From assembly GCA_900769565.1 (NCBI GenBank), contig CAAGHC010000030.1, positions 1-64,000 of the forward strand: a DNA stretch of 64,000 bases, written 5' to 3'. The notes below the pieces were generated by a model. It saw only the letters and a program-made list of their open reading frames with translations, did not search any database and was not told the origin of the DNA. The stretch is from Clostridia bacterium (GTDB lineage: Bacteria; Bacillota; Clostridia; Christensenellales; Borkfalkiaceae). Shown here piece by piece: positions 17,356 to 25,942 of this stretch (positions are counted from its first letter, which is position 1; every line of letters starts with the position of its first letter). Position numbers and translations under genes: made by a program.

Positions 17356-18906
17356 TTAAGTTTTATTTATTAATAATCGCTCGCCTTTTTTGTCCACTAT
17401 CAAGTACGCTAAAACGGTCAATACTATTAACAAACCTAAAATACACGCAAGTTTAACAACCATGCCGACGTTCACAAAATATATAAATGCAAACAACCCA
17501 CCCGCTAGAACAAAACTTTCAAGAATACACATAATAATAGACGTGCTTTGCTTAACTACCTTGTTGGGGCTTTCCCACTTCATCACGGGGAACAACAAAT
17601 TAAATATAAGCCCTGAATAACTGCCTAATACGGCTAATAATAGCGCTATCGCTACTAATAAAAGGTAAACTATTGCTTGCGCTTTAAATCCTATGCAGAG
17701 CGCTAGTGAACTTATTAGCGCAGAAGGGATAGCAAAGGTCATATTCACCGCTAGTTTAGCGTTAAATAAGGTTTTTGCAGGCACGGGCGCAGTCTTTATT
17801 ATCCAAAAAGACTGACTTTCCATTGATATAGAACAATATGTAGTTGGGGACATTAAAAGACAAACAGTAAATATTAACGGCGCAAAAACCAAAAGTTCAG
17901 AAATGCCTTCTGCCTGTAAAGAACCTATCGCAATAGATATAAGCAAAGACATACCGACGGTCATCACTACGCCTATCAAACTGTTCATTGCGTATATAGA
18001 GTAGGAAAACAGCGTTTTAATTTCCTTTCTATAAAGCGCATTAAACGCACTTTTGCCACGGTAATCGCCCTTTAACCTAAAGTTAGATTTAGTACGCCTA
18101 CCCGTTAGCATAGTGTTTATTTTTTTGTAGGTTAGGCTTACTGCCAAAACAAAGGCAAAGAAAGTTCCGGTGGATACGCCGGAAAATAATAGGACGTATT
18201 TCCATTCCAAAATGCCATTGATTATCCACGGGAAGAATACGTACACGTATTCAAGCACGGCAAAGGGGTTTTCGTCCATTCCAAGCGAATATGAATAAAC
18301 AAAAAACGCAACGAATATCGCAAGCATAACAACCGTTTGCACCATCGACTTCTTATTAAAGAACGAAGATATGAAAGACACGATAAGCCCGATTAGTAAC
18401 GACAAACATATCGCAAAAAAAGGTGTAAACAAGGTCATTACAAACAGTCTAACGCCATCCATTAGCGCAAAGGGTGCAAACTTTGAGTAAACTATTACCG
18501 ACGGCACTACCAACAACAAGGTAAACGAAAAGTCTGCAATATAACTAAAGATTATTCTAGAAAGCACTATTTCGTGCGTCTTTATAGGCATTGAACAAAG
18601 TAACTCGTAATCTTTAAAATCGTAAAGCGAACCTGCAGAATAAAAAGAAAGAATAAAAGACGCTACCACGCTTATAGCAAGCATGAGTGGAATTAACTTA
18701 TAAATTTCACCCGTTAAAATATAAAGTTCGGCAAAAATTCCAGAATATAGATATCCTGCACCGAAAATTAGCCCTGCCAACAAAAGTAAAACTAGCGCCG
18801 TGCCCGATAGGGATAACGCTTTTTTTCCACCCTTGTTTTTAAGTATTTTATTCAGTTTGAAAAAGGACAAAAACTGAACTTTAGTAAGTATAAAAAGATT
18901 ACGCAT
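17356..18906 (-). CDS. ABC transporter permease
   Basis: A 516-residue integral membrane protein with about twelve hydrophobic segments (for example LVLLLLAGLIFGAGYLYSG, and several in the C-terminal third). It resembles the large ABC-2-like exporter permeases of Firmicutes that pair with a single ATPase. Its start overlaps the ATPase gene by eight bases, so both are made together. The substrate is unknown. No hairpin terminator is visible between its stop and the aro promoter 30 bp further on. Confidence 0.85.
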   Translation of the reverse strand: MRNLFILTKVQFLSFFKLNKILKNKGGKKALSLSGTALVLLLLAGLIFGAGYLYSGIFAELYILTGEIYKLIPLMLAISVVASFILSFYSAGSLYDFKDYELLCSMPIKTHEIVLSRIIFSYIADFSFTLLLVVPSVIVYSKFAPFALMDGVRLFVMTLFTPFFAICLSLLIGLIVSFISSFFNKKSMVQTVVMLAIFVAFFVYSYSLGMDENPFAVLEYVYVFFPWIINGILEWKYVLLFSGVSTGTFFAFVLAVSLTYKKINTMLTGRRTKSNFRLKGDYRGKSAFNALYRKEIKTLFSYSIYAMNSLIGVVMTVGMSLLISIAIGSLQAEGISELLVFAPLIFTVCLLMSPTTYCSISMESQSFWIIKTAPVPAKTLFNAKLAVNMTFAIPSALISSLALCIGFKAQAIVYLLLVAIALLLAVLGSYSGLIFNLLFPVMKWESPNKVVKQSTSIIMCILESFVLAGGLFAFIYFVNVGMVVKLACILGLLIVLTVLAYLIVDKKGERLLINKT

Positions 18907-19606
18907 TTGCTATCTCCAAGAATAAACTTTCAAGGCTCTTATCCCCTGCAATTTCTTGCATAGTTCCTTCTTTAACAAGTTGTCCTTTTTTGATTATACC
19001 CACTCTATCGCAAAGTTTTTCAGCAACTTCCAAAACGTGGGTTGAAAAGAATATTGCCGAGCCTTCAGCGCACATTTTCTTCATAAGTTCTTTAAGTTTA
19101 TGCGACGCTATAGGGTCTAAACCAACGAACGGTTCGTCCAAAATCAAAAGTTTCGGTTTATGTACGAGCGAAGAAATTAAAACTAACTTTTGTTTCATGC
19201 CGTGAGAATAAGAAGAAATCATATCGCCTAGATTTTTTTCTAATTCAAAAAGTTCGGCATACTCTTTAATCATATCGTTGCGCTCTTCACCAACACGGAA
19301 AATATCGCATACGAAATTAAGGTATTGTATACCCGTCAAATGTTCGTATATATCAGGATTATCCGGTACGAACGCTATGCGTGATTTAACTTCTATCGGA
19401 CGGTCTACAATAGATAATCCGTCAACTAAAATCTCGCCACCGTCAAACCCTAGCGCACCGACTATAGCCTTAATAGTGGTCGACTTACCAGCCCCGTTAT
19501 GTCCGATAAACCCGTAAATCTCACCTGCTTTAACGGACAACGAAAGATTGTCTACCGCCTTTACTCCGCCCTTGTATATCTTGGTTAAATTCTTTATTTC
19601 GAGCAT
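18899..19606 (-). CDS. ABC transporter ATP-binding protein
   Basis: A 235-residue ATPase with Walker A GHNGAGKSTT at about residue 34, Q-loop region AFVPDNPDIYEHLTG, signature YSHGMKQKL in place of LSGGQ, Walker B LLILDEPFVGLD and the H-loop FFSTHVLE. This subtype (SHGMKQK) belongs to exporters of the CcmA/NatA type. The start has AAGGAG. The first 77 bases overlap the end of the upstream YihY gene in another frame. Confidence 0.93.
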   Translation of the reverse strand: MLEIKNLTKIYKGGVKAVDNLSLSVKAGEIYGFIGHNGAGKSTTIKAIVGALGFDGGEILVDGLSIVDRPIEVKSRIAFVPDNPDIYEHLTGIQYLNFVCDIFRVGEERNDMIKEYAELFELEKNLGDMISSYSHGMKQKLVLISSLVHKPKLLILDEPFVGLDPIASHKLKELMKKMCAEGSAIFFSTHVLEVAEKLCDRVGIIKKGQLVKEGTMQEIAGDKSLESLFLEIANA

Positions 19607-20411
19607 GCTTTTTCTCCTTTTTTGCGCTCATATATTTTTCTTGCACCTGACTATTTACTATCCCACCGACGACCAACCCTAGCATAACTATATACGCCCA
19701 AAGCAAGAATATAAGTATCGCCGTCAAACTGCCGTAAAAAGCGTTATACGGTTTAATAAACCTTAAATACACCGTCAACCCTATCGTTCCTAAAACGATT
19801 ATAATAAGCGAGCAAAACGCCCCCGTCGCCACGCAAGACAGTTTAAGCCTAATCGGGCTTATAAATCTTTGTAGTAATATTATAGTGCTATAACTGCTTA
19901 CGATTATAATACAAAACACGGCTATTGTCAACAATAATTTAATTGAATCCGTCATCTTTACGCCACCCAAAACCATTTCGCCAAAGGCGAATAAAAGTGC
20001 CGAACCTAAAAAAACTGCAAACAAAGAGATAAGCGCTACAACTGCCCAAAGCCTTCTAAAAAGCCCACGCTTGTGCTTTGCCGTTTCGCCAAAAATAAAG
20101 TCGCCGTCTTTAGACATTTGATTTAGTAGTGCCGTGCATGAAAACACCACCGATATAACGAAAAAAACTGTAACGCTTTTTGATGCGTTTTCAGCAGTCG
20201 TTGCAATCGTTTCACCTGCAATTTTATATTCTTCAGGCAATCTTGCAACAAACTCACCGGCAATGCTTATTCCCAAAAGTTTAAACGCCGTTATAAGTAG
20301 AAAAGCAAGTGGAATTACCGACGATATAAAGTAATATACCCAAGCGCCCGTAACCGTCGTTAGACGCTTATCATTGAATAATTTTAATGCCCACTTAAAC
20401 TTATTTACCAT
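19530..20411 (-). CDS. YihY/BrkB-family membrane protein
   Basis: A 293-residue protein with six hydrophobic segments and the family features GAWVYYFISSVIPLAFLL near the N-terminus and KPYNAFYGSLTAI before a late membrane segment. The family was once called ribonuclease BN but is now regarded as a membrane protein of unclear function. The charged tail (KKEKKHARNKEF) extends 77 bases into the ABC ATPase gene, an unusually long overlap; it may reflect loss of an earlier stop. It is the first gene of the exporter unit. No good Shine-Dalgarno is seen. Confidence 0.85.
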   Translation of the reverse strand: MVNKFKWALKLFNDKRLTTVTGAWVYYFISSVIPLAFLLITAFKLLGISIAGEFVARLPEEYKIAGETIATTAENASKSVTVFFVISVVFSCTALLNQMSKDGDFIFGETAKHKRGLFRRLWAVVALISLFAVFLGSALLFAFGEMVLGGVKMTDSIKLLLTIAVFCIIIVSSYSTIILLQRFISPIRLKLSCVATGAFCSLIIIVLGTIGLTVYLRFIKPYNAFYGSLTAILIFLLWAYIVMLGLVVGGIVNSQVQEKYMSAKKEKKHARNKEFNQDIQGRSKGGRQSFVVR

Positions 20412-20490
20412 AATATAACAGTCTGCACAATATACCTGCTATTTATACTTTTTTAACGCTTGCAAAGTTTAAGAATTTATCAAATTAAAA

Positions 20491-20526
20491 ATAAAAACTC
20501 GGATATTTAATTAATACCGAGTTTTC
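20491..20526 (-). terminator. Intrinsic terminator after the PfkB-family gene
   Basis: Arms ACTCGG(A/T)AT and ATACCGAGT around an AT-rich loop, then T-rich sequence on the minus strand. It lies 40 bases after the kinase stop and ends the EF-G-like/kinase transcript. Confidence 0.8.
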
Positions 20527-20564
20527 AAATTAATTTTTTCTTTTACATTTGATACGCAACGCCC

Positions 20565-21494
20565 TTATATCTTTTCAGAGTGAATTTTAGCGTATATTTC
20601 GTTGAATTTATCCTTATAGAAAAGATTAGTACCACTTGTAGTAACAGCAGCCGTCCCAGCGGCAACCGATAATCTTAAAAGTTCGTGCATGGGAACGCCC
20701 TTTTCAAGTGCAACGCATGATGCCGCCACCATACAGTCGCCTGCACCTACGGTAGAATTTACGGCAACCGACGCACTCTTACAAAAATAACTGTCCGTTC
20801 CGTCGGTAAGCACGGCACCGTCAGCACCTAACGACAACAATACGTTTTTAGCGCCAAGGTCTATATACTTTTTGCACGCTTCTACCATTAGCGAAAGGTC
20901 AGAGCCAACCTTCATGTTAGAAAAACTTTCAAGTTCTCTTAAGTTGGGCTTAACCATAAATATTTCACGGCTTTTAATCGCCGATAAAACGTTGTCCTTT
21001 TCTGCGTCGACTATAACCTTTACTCTATCGGGAATAACCGATAAAACTTCCCCGTAAAAATCGGGTGAAACGCCTTTGGGTAAACTACCGCTCATTACGG
21101 CAATATCACAATCTTGCGACAAATTTCTTACCCTTTCAATTAACTCTAACTGTTTATCTCTACTAACCGTTTCGCCCTTGTCGTTGATTTCGGTAAGCAT
21201 TGAGCGTTTGTCAATAATCTTATAGTTTGTTCTAGCGTTGCCTTTACTGTAAACGAAACGGTGTTCAACCCCTTCTTTATCAAGCACGTGCTCGAACATT
21301 TTTCCGTGATTGTCAAACATAAAGCCGGTTGCAAGGCTCTTTTCTTCAAGCCTTGCAATTCCAACTGCTACGTTTAACGCCTTGCCCGAATAGGTTTCTA
21401 CCTTACTATCTATTCTGTTGAGCATTCCCACGTTCAAGCTGTCGAGTTCAATGGTGCAGTCAATGCTCGGATTCGGGCATATTGTCAATATCAT
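20565..21494 (-). CDS. PfkB-family sugar-phosphate kinase, probably 1-phosphofructokinase
   Basis: A 309-residue ribokinase/PfkB-fold kinase. It has the LacC/FruK start (LTICPNPSIDCTIELD), the first signature area GKALNVAVGIARL, and the second signature with the catalytic Asp, NSTVGAGDCMVA. The best fit is 1-phosphofructokinase (fructose-1-phosphate to fructose-1,6-bisphosphate) or tagatose-6-phosphate kinase; sequence alone does not separate these. No PTS gene is nearby. It starts 37 bp after the EF-G-like gene, with a small hairpin (21508-21525) between, so it is likely cotranscribed with it. Confidence 0.85.
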   Translation of the reverse strand: MILTICPNPSIDCTIELDSLNVGMLNRIDSKVETYSGKALNVAVGIARLEEKSLATGFMFDNHGKMFEHVLDKEGVEHRFVYSKGNARTNYKIIDKRSMLTEINDKGETVSRDKQLELIERVRNLSQDCDIAVMSGSLPKGVSPDFYGEVLSVIPDRVKVIVDAEKDNVLSAIKSREIFMVKPNLRELESFSNMKVGSDLSLMVEACKKYIDLGAKNVLLSLGADGAVLTDGTDSYFCKSASVAVNSTVGAGDCMVAASCVALEKGVPMHELLRLSVAAGTAAVTTSGTNLFYKDKFNEIYAKIHSEKI

Positions 21495-21531
21495 TTAATT
21501 TGCTCCTTTGCCGATTATTCGGCAAGTTTTT

Positions 21532-23592
21532 TTATTTGTTTGCTTCTGCAATAATTTTTTCTTGCGCACCGTAAGGCACTTCTTCATACCTTAAGAACTC
21601 ACACGCAAACTTACCACGACCTTGTGTCATACTGCGAAGGTCGGTTGCATATTTAAGCATTTCTGCAAGGGGTGCTTCAGCAGAAATAACTTGCAAGCCG
21701 TCAACCGTTTCCATGCCGAGTATTCTGCCACGGCGCTTATTCATATCGCCTAAAATATCGCCCGTATAGTTGTCGGGAACGGTAATTTCATAAGCGTAAA
21801 CAGGTTCTAAAATAGTGGGTTTTGCTTTGCGAATACCTTCGTCATAAGCAAGTTTTGCAGCAGATATAAAGGCAACTTCCTTACTGTCAACAGGGTGTTC
21901 TTTTCCGTCGAAAAGCGTACACTTAAGGTTAACCATAGGATAGCCTGCAAGCACGCCTTTTTGCATTGCTTCACGTAGTCCTTTTTCTGCGGCAACTGCA
22001 AACGGTTTACTTACAGCGCCACCAACTATTGCGTTAACGAACTCAAATTCGCCGTCTTCTGCGCCCGATTCAAACTTAATGTTAACCACACCGAACTGAC
22101 CTGCGCCACCCGATTGTTTTTTGTGCTTACCTTCGGCTTCTGCAACGCCCGTAATAGTTTCTTTAAACGCTACTTTAGGACTTCTTAATACTGCCTCGCA
22201 ACCGAATTTGGACTTTAACTTCTTGCAAAGTATTTCTAGTTGAGTTTCGCCTTGACCACGGATTACCATTTCACCCGTGTCTTTATCTTTTTCTACCTTA
22301 AAGGTTAAATCTTCTTCAGCCAAACGGTTAAGACCTTGGAAAACCTTATCTTCTTCGCCACTCTTTGCAGCAGAGATTGCCATAGTGAGTACGGGCACGG
22401 GGAAAGGTATATCGTAGAACTTAATCTTGGTACTTTCGTCACAAAGAGTATCGCCCGTATTAGTGTTTGAAAGTTTGTTTACAGCACCTATATCGCCTGC
22501 AACGAGTTCATCAACGGCTTCTTGCTTTTTGCCTTTCATAACGTAAACGGTGTTAATACGTTCTTTTTCGCCCGTGGTAGCGTTGTATAAAGTCATACCA
22601 CTCTTAAGCGTACCCGTGAACACACGCACCATGTTAAGTTTACCAACGAACGGGTCGGCAACCGTCTTAAACACTTGCGCGGAAACAGGTTTACTCTCGT
22701 CGCAAACAACCGATAAAACTTCGCCACTTTGGTCGGTCGCCATAACCGGACGCCTATCTAACGGCGACGGCAATAAGTCTACTATTTCGTACATAAGGTT
22801 GATAACGCCCATGTTTTGAAGAGCAGAGCCACCCATAATCGGAATAGTGTCACCAGATGCAAGACCACTTCTAACGCCTGCAACGATTTCGTCGTTAGTG
22901 AGTTCACCTTCTGAAAGATATTTATCAAGCAACGCTTCGCTAGACTCTGCAGCCGCTTCGGTAAGCGCTTCTTTAAGCATTTCAAGTTCGCTAGTCAAGT
23001 TTTCAGGCACGTCAATCGGATTTCTTCCACCCGAAGTAAACTCAAACGCTTTACCGGATATTACCGAAACGTAACCTTTCATTTTACCGTCACGAATTAT
23101 AGGCAAGTGAGTAGGTGAAATCTTTTTGCCGTACTTGTTTACGAACGCCTCAACGGTCGCAACGTAGTTTGCGTTTTCCTTATCGATTCCGTTAACGAAA
23201 ATCATAAGCGGAATATGACGACGGATGCAGTAGTCGATAGCCTTTTCTGCACCAACCGAAACGTCACCTGATGCATCAGCAACTAAAACTGCAGAACCTA
23301 CTGCACGCATTGCAGATTCAAACTCGCCTTCAAAATCGTAAAAACCAGGCACGTCAACGATATTAATTTTAACGCCGTCCCAATGGGTGTAAGCGCACGC
23401 TAGAGAAATCGATATGCCCCTAGCCATTTCTTGTTCGTCATGGTCCATAACGGTATTCTTGTCCGCCGTCTTACCTAGTCTATCTATGCTTTTACCATTG
23501 AAAAGTATAGCCTCTGCAAGTGAAGTCTTTCCTTCGCCACTATGTCCTATAATAGCAATATTTCTGATATTTTCCGAATTTAATTTACCCAT
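21532..23592 (-). CDS. EF-G paralogue with altered GTPase motifs
   Basis: A 686-residue protein with the full five-domain EF-G architecture, distinct from the true fusA at 55371-57440. The P-loop is GHSGEGKT at 16-23 (canonical AHIDAGKT). The G3 motif is DVPGF at 80-84, lacking the His that activates water in canonical DTPGH. The G4 motif is NGID at 134-137 instead of NKMD, losing the Lys that contacts guanine. The C-terminal part is well conserved (QSGGAGQFG, RRGRILGM, LRSMTQGRGKF). It belongs to the EF-G-like/EF-G2 family of uncertain role. It may bind ribosomes with poor GTPase activity. It has its own strong promoter. Confidence 0.88.
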   Translation of the reverse strand: MGKLNSENIRNIAIIGHSGEGKTSLAEAILFNGKSIDRLGKTADKNTVMDHDEQEMARGISISLACAYTHWDGVKINIVDVPGFYDFEGEFESAMRAVGSAVLVADASGDVSVGAEKAIDYCIRRHIPLMIFVNGIDKENANYVATVEAFVNKYGKKISPTHLPIIRDGKMKGYVSVISGKAFEFTSGGRNPIDVPENLTSELEMLKEALTEAAAESSEALLDKYLSEGELTNDEIVAGVRSGLASGDTIPIMGGSALQNMGVINLMYEIVDLLPSPLDRRPVMATDQSGEVLSVVCDESKPVSAQVFKTVADPFVGKLNMVRVFTGTLKSGMTLYNATTGEKERINTVYVMKGKKQEAVDELVAGDIGAVNKLSNTNTGDTLCDESTKIKFYDIPFPVPVLTMAISAAKSGEEDKVFQGLNRLAEEDLTFKVEKDKDTGEMVIRGQGETQLEILCKKLKSKFGCEAVLRSPKVAFKETITGVAEAEGKHKKQSGGAGQFGVVNIKFESGAEDGEFEFVNAIVGGAVSKPFAVAAEKGLREAMQKGVLAGYPMVNLKCTLFDGKEHPVDSKEVAFISAAKLAYDEGIRKAKPTILEPVYAYEITVPDNYTGDILGDMNKRRGRILGMETVDGLQVISAEAPLAEMLKYATDLRSMTQGRGKFACEFLRYEEVPYGAQEKIIAEANK

Positions 23593-23651
23593 AATCTTTG
23601 TCCCCCTTTAATTTTCTACGTGGTAAATTCCGTTTAACAAACGTCTTAAAC

Positions 23652-23680
23652 ATTATAACCCAAAATCTTCCACTTTTCAA
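23652..23680 (-). promoter_or_regulatory. Sigma-A promoter of the EF-G-like gene
   Basis: TTGAAA (23675-23680), 17-bp spacer, TATAAT (23652-23657). The transcript would carry an approximately 55-base leader before a GGGGGA ribosome site. Confidence 0.85.
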
Positions 23681-23725
23681 GGGGGTTTTTAAAAATAATT
23701 TTAGTTTTTTCTTCCCCCCCCTTAA

Positions 23726-24217
23726 TCAGTAATCGTCGGTATCTATTCTTACGCCTTGGGAAGTGAATATATTTTTACACGAATCTTTTTGTGGATAGCA
23801 CGTTTGTTCACAAGGGTTTGGTGGACAAGGTGGTGGGCACGGTTGAACACAATTTGACGGTGGGCAAGGTGGCGGACATGGTGGACATGGTGGTTTAGGC
23901 GGACATGGTGGACTCGGGGGCTGATGATTTTGCTTTTTATGTGAATTCGCACCTATGGACGACGAACATACTTCCCCACAATTTATATCTACTAAAATCA
24001 CGTCTCCGCCTATTCTTATAATTCTGCTTTCGTCTATGTAAAGTTCGCTTTTATCAAAAATCCTTAAAATACCTTTTACCCTTCTGCCAGGGACTATTAT
24101 CCCCACCAAAACGCCTTCGGGAAAGGATAATCTTAAGTCGATTATTCTGCCCAAGCATCTACCGTCAGTAACGTTTATCACGTCACGCTTTTTAAGTTCA
24201 CTATAAGTCAATTCCAT
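23726..24217 (-). CDS. YlmC/YmxH-type PRC-barrel protein with Pro/Cys-rich tail
   Basis: A 163-residue protein. Residues 1 to about 85 are a PRC-barrel-like domain of the sporulation-associated YlmC/YmxH family (KKRDVINVTDGRCLGRIIDL). From about residue 93 the chain becomes a tail dominated by CPP and PCPP units with ten Cys, ending in a short ordinary stretch. Such a tail is not part of the usual family and suggests a cross-linked or metal-binding, possibly spore-envelope, role. It sits after sigG as ylmC lies near sigG in Bacillus. No Shine-Dalgarno precedes the ATG; a CATATTA box lies only seven bases before it, so the transcript may be leaderless. Confidence 0.75.
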   Translation of the reverse strand: MELTYSELKKRDVINVTDGRCLGRIIDLRLSFPEGVLVGIIVPGRRVKGILRIFDKSELYIDESRIIRIGGDVILVDINCGEVCSSSIGANSHKKQNHQPPSPPCPPKPPCPPCPPPCPPSNCVQPCPPPCPPNPCEQTCYPQKDSCKNIFTSQGVRIDTDDY

Positions 24218-24260
24218 ACTTTTATAATATGCAGGGGTAGGTTAAAGGTAGCACTTAAAA

Positions 24261-24300
24261 ATAAAAAATTCCCGATAGCCGAAAATAATCGACTATCGGG
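24261..24300 (-). terminator. Intrinsic terminator after sigG
   Basis: Arms CCCGATAG(C/T)CG on either side of an eight-base loop, followed by AATTTTTTATTTTT on the minus strand, five bases after the sigG stop. Confidence 0.9.
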
Positions 24301-24305
24301 ACTAG

Positions 24306-24794
24306 TTAAATTCTTAAACTGTTCTTTATGGTAGAAAGCGCCGTCTTTTCAAGCCTACTTACTTGGGCTTGACTTATGCCTACTTCTTCGCTAATTTCAG
24401 TTTGCGTTTTTCCCTCGTAGTAGCGAAGATAGATTATTTTCTTTTCTCTATCTCCTAAAAAGCCCATGGCGTTATCTAGCGCAACTTTTTCCGTCCAGTT
24501 TTCGTCCGTATTTTTTTGGTCGCCAAGTTGGTCCATTAAAAGCAACGTGTCCCCACCCTTATTATACACGGGGTCAAAAAGTGAAACGGTGTCTGAAATA
24601 GCGTCTAGCGCATACACTACTTCGGAAACGGCAACGTTCATCTCGCTTGCAATTCTGTCAATGGTCGCCTCTTCGTCCCGCTTTTCAATCTCGCCACGAG
24701 TTTTCAAAACTTGGTACGCCGTATCCCTTATACTTCTTGAAACACGAAGTGAATTGCCGTCACGAAGAAACCGTTTTATCTCGCCTATAATCAT
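24306..24794 (-). CDS. sigG: sigG, C-terminal part of the interrupted gene
   Basis: Encodes about 162 residues matching forespore sigma factor SigG from the middle of region 2 to the end: MIIGEIKRFLRDGNSLRVSR, then region 3 (DAISDTVSLFDPVYNKGGD), and region 4 helix-turn-helix GKTQTEISEEVGISQAQVSR. The N-terminal 95 residues lie 4.5 kb upstream at 29265-29564. There is no Shine-Dalgarno before the first Met here, and the preceding in-frame codons read V-I-P-M where SigG has A-V-P-M, so this part is not a gene in its own right. Joining the halves at the shared CC restores the frame and a protein of about 257 residues (Bacillus SigG has 260). Confidence 0.95.
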   Translation of the reverse strand: MIIGEIKRFLRDGNSLRVSRSIRDTAYQVLKTRGEIEKRDEEATIDRIASEMNVAVSEVVYALDAISDTVSLFDPVYNKGGDTLLLMDQLGDQKNTDENWTEKVALDNAMGFLGDREKKIIYLRYYEGKTQTEISEEVGISQAQVSRLEKTALSTIKNSLRI

Positions 24795-24795
24795 A

Positions 24796-24818
24796 GGAAT
24801 AACGTTAGTGTAGCGAAA
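24796..24818 (-). mobile_element. Element attachment half-site, sigG C-terminal side
   Basis: The element end AATAACGTTAGTGTAGCGAAA (24798-24818) less its first base is the inverted counterpart of the other end at 29260-29280: 17 of 21 positions are complementary. GG at 24796-24797 is repeated at 29281-29282 and is the likely two-base crossover of a serine recombinase. Bases on the chromosomal side continue sigG. Confidence 0.85.
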
Positions 24819-24914
24819 CTTTGCTATAAATATTAGGGCATCTCCTAATGCCCTTATTATAACACATTTCTTGTCTTTTTTCTACTGTTTTCTACGTAAT
24901 TTTGATTTCCATAT

Positions 24915-25318
24915 TTAACCAATGCTTTTAATGAACGATAAATCGCTATATTTATTTTTATAGAGATATACGTCAATATTGCCACTTGTTATTACAACCT
25001 TTTGAACAAGCTCTCGCATAACATTTTGTTTTTGTTTTGCGGTCATCTCTCCCCACGTTGAAGGTAATGTCCTTAATAAGTTTATTCTATCTTCAATGCT
25101 TGCAGTTATCCATCATCCACAAAAACAACGGGGTTTGAAATATCATAAGCCTGAACATATCTTTTGATTGCATCAAACTGAAAATCCAAACCATAGCCAT
25201 CTTGCGCTTGCATATCGGTTGATACACGCAAATAGATTGCAGTTATATCAGTTAAACTACTTGGAATATCATCATAAATCGGAAAGCAGAACTTTATATT
25301 CTTACTTTTTTCTTTCAC
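24915..25318 (-). pseudogene. Large serine recombinase, internally deleted
   Basis: The first 70 codons (25106-25318, GTG start after AGGAGG) encode the N-terminus of the catalytic domain, with the nucleophile Ser in YLRVSTDMQAQDGYGLD, and stop right after VFVDDG, where YSG normally follows. Directly behind, in another frame (24915-25106), are about 63 codons of a typical recombinase C-terminus (WGEMTAKQKQNVMRELVQKV). The several hundred residues between, including the rest of the catalytic domain, the recombinase domain and the zinc ribbon, are missing. It cannot be active. In skin-type elements this enzyme carries out excision. Confidence 0.88.
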
Positions 25319-25330
25319 GGTTTATTCCTC

Positions 25331-25495
25331 CTACCCACAATTTTTCTTTTGTTCTTCTTGTCTTTTTCTATATTCGTCTATTTTACTGTAATAGACTTGA
25401 TTAACTAAATTGATTACATATTCGCTTACGCAAATATAATTTTTATAATCTTCTTTTTCAAGTTTTTTATCACCCATATAAATGGTTACTGTCAA
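25331..25495 (-). CDS. Small protein upstream of the recombinase
   Basis: A 54-residue product. I start it at TTG 25495 because a full AAGGAGG lies eight bases upstream; a longer frame from an ATG at 25570 has no ribosome site. The N-terminus is a beta-like TVTIYMGDKKL, the C-terminus is charged and helical (YRKRQEEQKKNCG). I do not recognise it. It ends 12 bases before the recombinase start, so the two were one transcript, as with small genes next to serine recombinases in other integrative elements. Confidence 0.6.
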   Translation of the reverse strand: MTVTIYMGDKKLEKEDYKNYICVSEYVINLVNQVYYSKIDEYRKRQEEQKKNCG

Positions 25496-25590
25496 ATATC
25501 TTACCTCCTTATCAGCAAATTCTTCAACCTTACGCTTGAATGGTTGCCAACATAGGCGATTTTTAATCATTTATATAGTTTTTAGGTGAT

Positions 25591-25627
25591 AAAAAAAGGA
25601 ACGATGAGCAACCTCAATGCGTTCCTT
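25591..25627 (-). terminator. Intrinsic terminator within the element
   Basis: Arms AAGGAACG and CGTTCCTT followed by seven T on the minus strand. It ends the tnpV-like unit before the recombinase-containing segment. Confidence 0.88.
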
Positions 25628-25706
25628 ATCCATTCCGTAAGGTTCACGTTTCGATTAAGAAACGCATTAAAGTTTTAATCTCAAAATTCCTTTTAAGATT
25701 ATCTAT

Positions 25707-25931
25707 TTAGTTGTTCGTGTTTTTGTTTTTATAATGTTCTTTCACAAGCTCATAGCTCAGATAAAGGAATTTTGCTTTGGAAAGTTTATTATCCCTCAAA
25801 AAACCATCAAGCTCTTCAGCAAATTCTCTTGGAACACTCGTTCCCCAAACCTTATTGGCTTCACGTCTTTCATCGTAATGAACTTCTTCATATTTACGAC
25901 GAGCTTTTCTGATAGGTGTTTCTTTTTTCAT
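25707..25931 (-). CDS. Small basic protein of mobile-element type
   Basis: A 74-residue charged protein. The segment ERREANKVWGTSVPREFAEELDGFLRDN looks like a ribbon-helix-helix region followed by a helical part (KAKFLYLSYELVKEHYK), a form common for small DNA-binding proteins carried by integrative elements of Clostridia. An AAAGGAG site precedes the ATG. It is the last gene of the tnpV-like unit, followed by a terminator. DNA-binding is inferred only from the shape. Confidence 0.65.
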   Translation of the reverse strand: MKKETPIRKARRKYEEVHYDERREANKVWGTSVPREFAEELDGFLRDNKLSKAKFLYLSYELVKEHYKNKNTNN

Positions 25932-25942
25932 ACAACTCTCCT

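Noticed and set aside
23800..23930. Possible CRISPR or tandem-repeat array
   Set aside because: The repetition is the coding of Cys-Pro-Pro units in one open frame; no spacers of constant length.
24306..24794. C-terminal sigG part as an independent small sigma factor
   Set aside because: No Shine-Dalgarno or promoter, lacks most of region 2, and continues exactly the upstream half.
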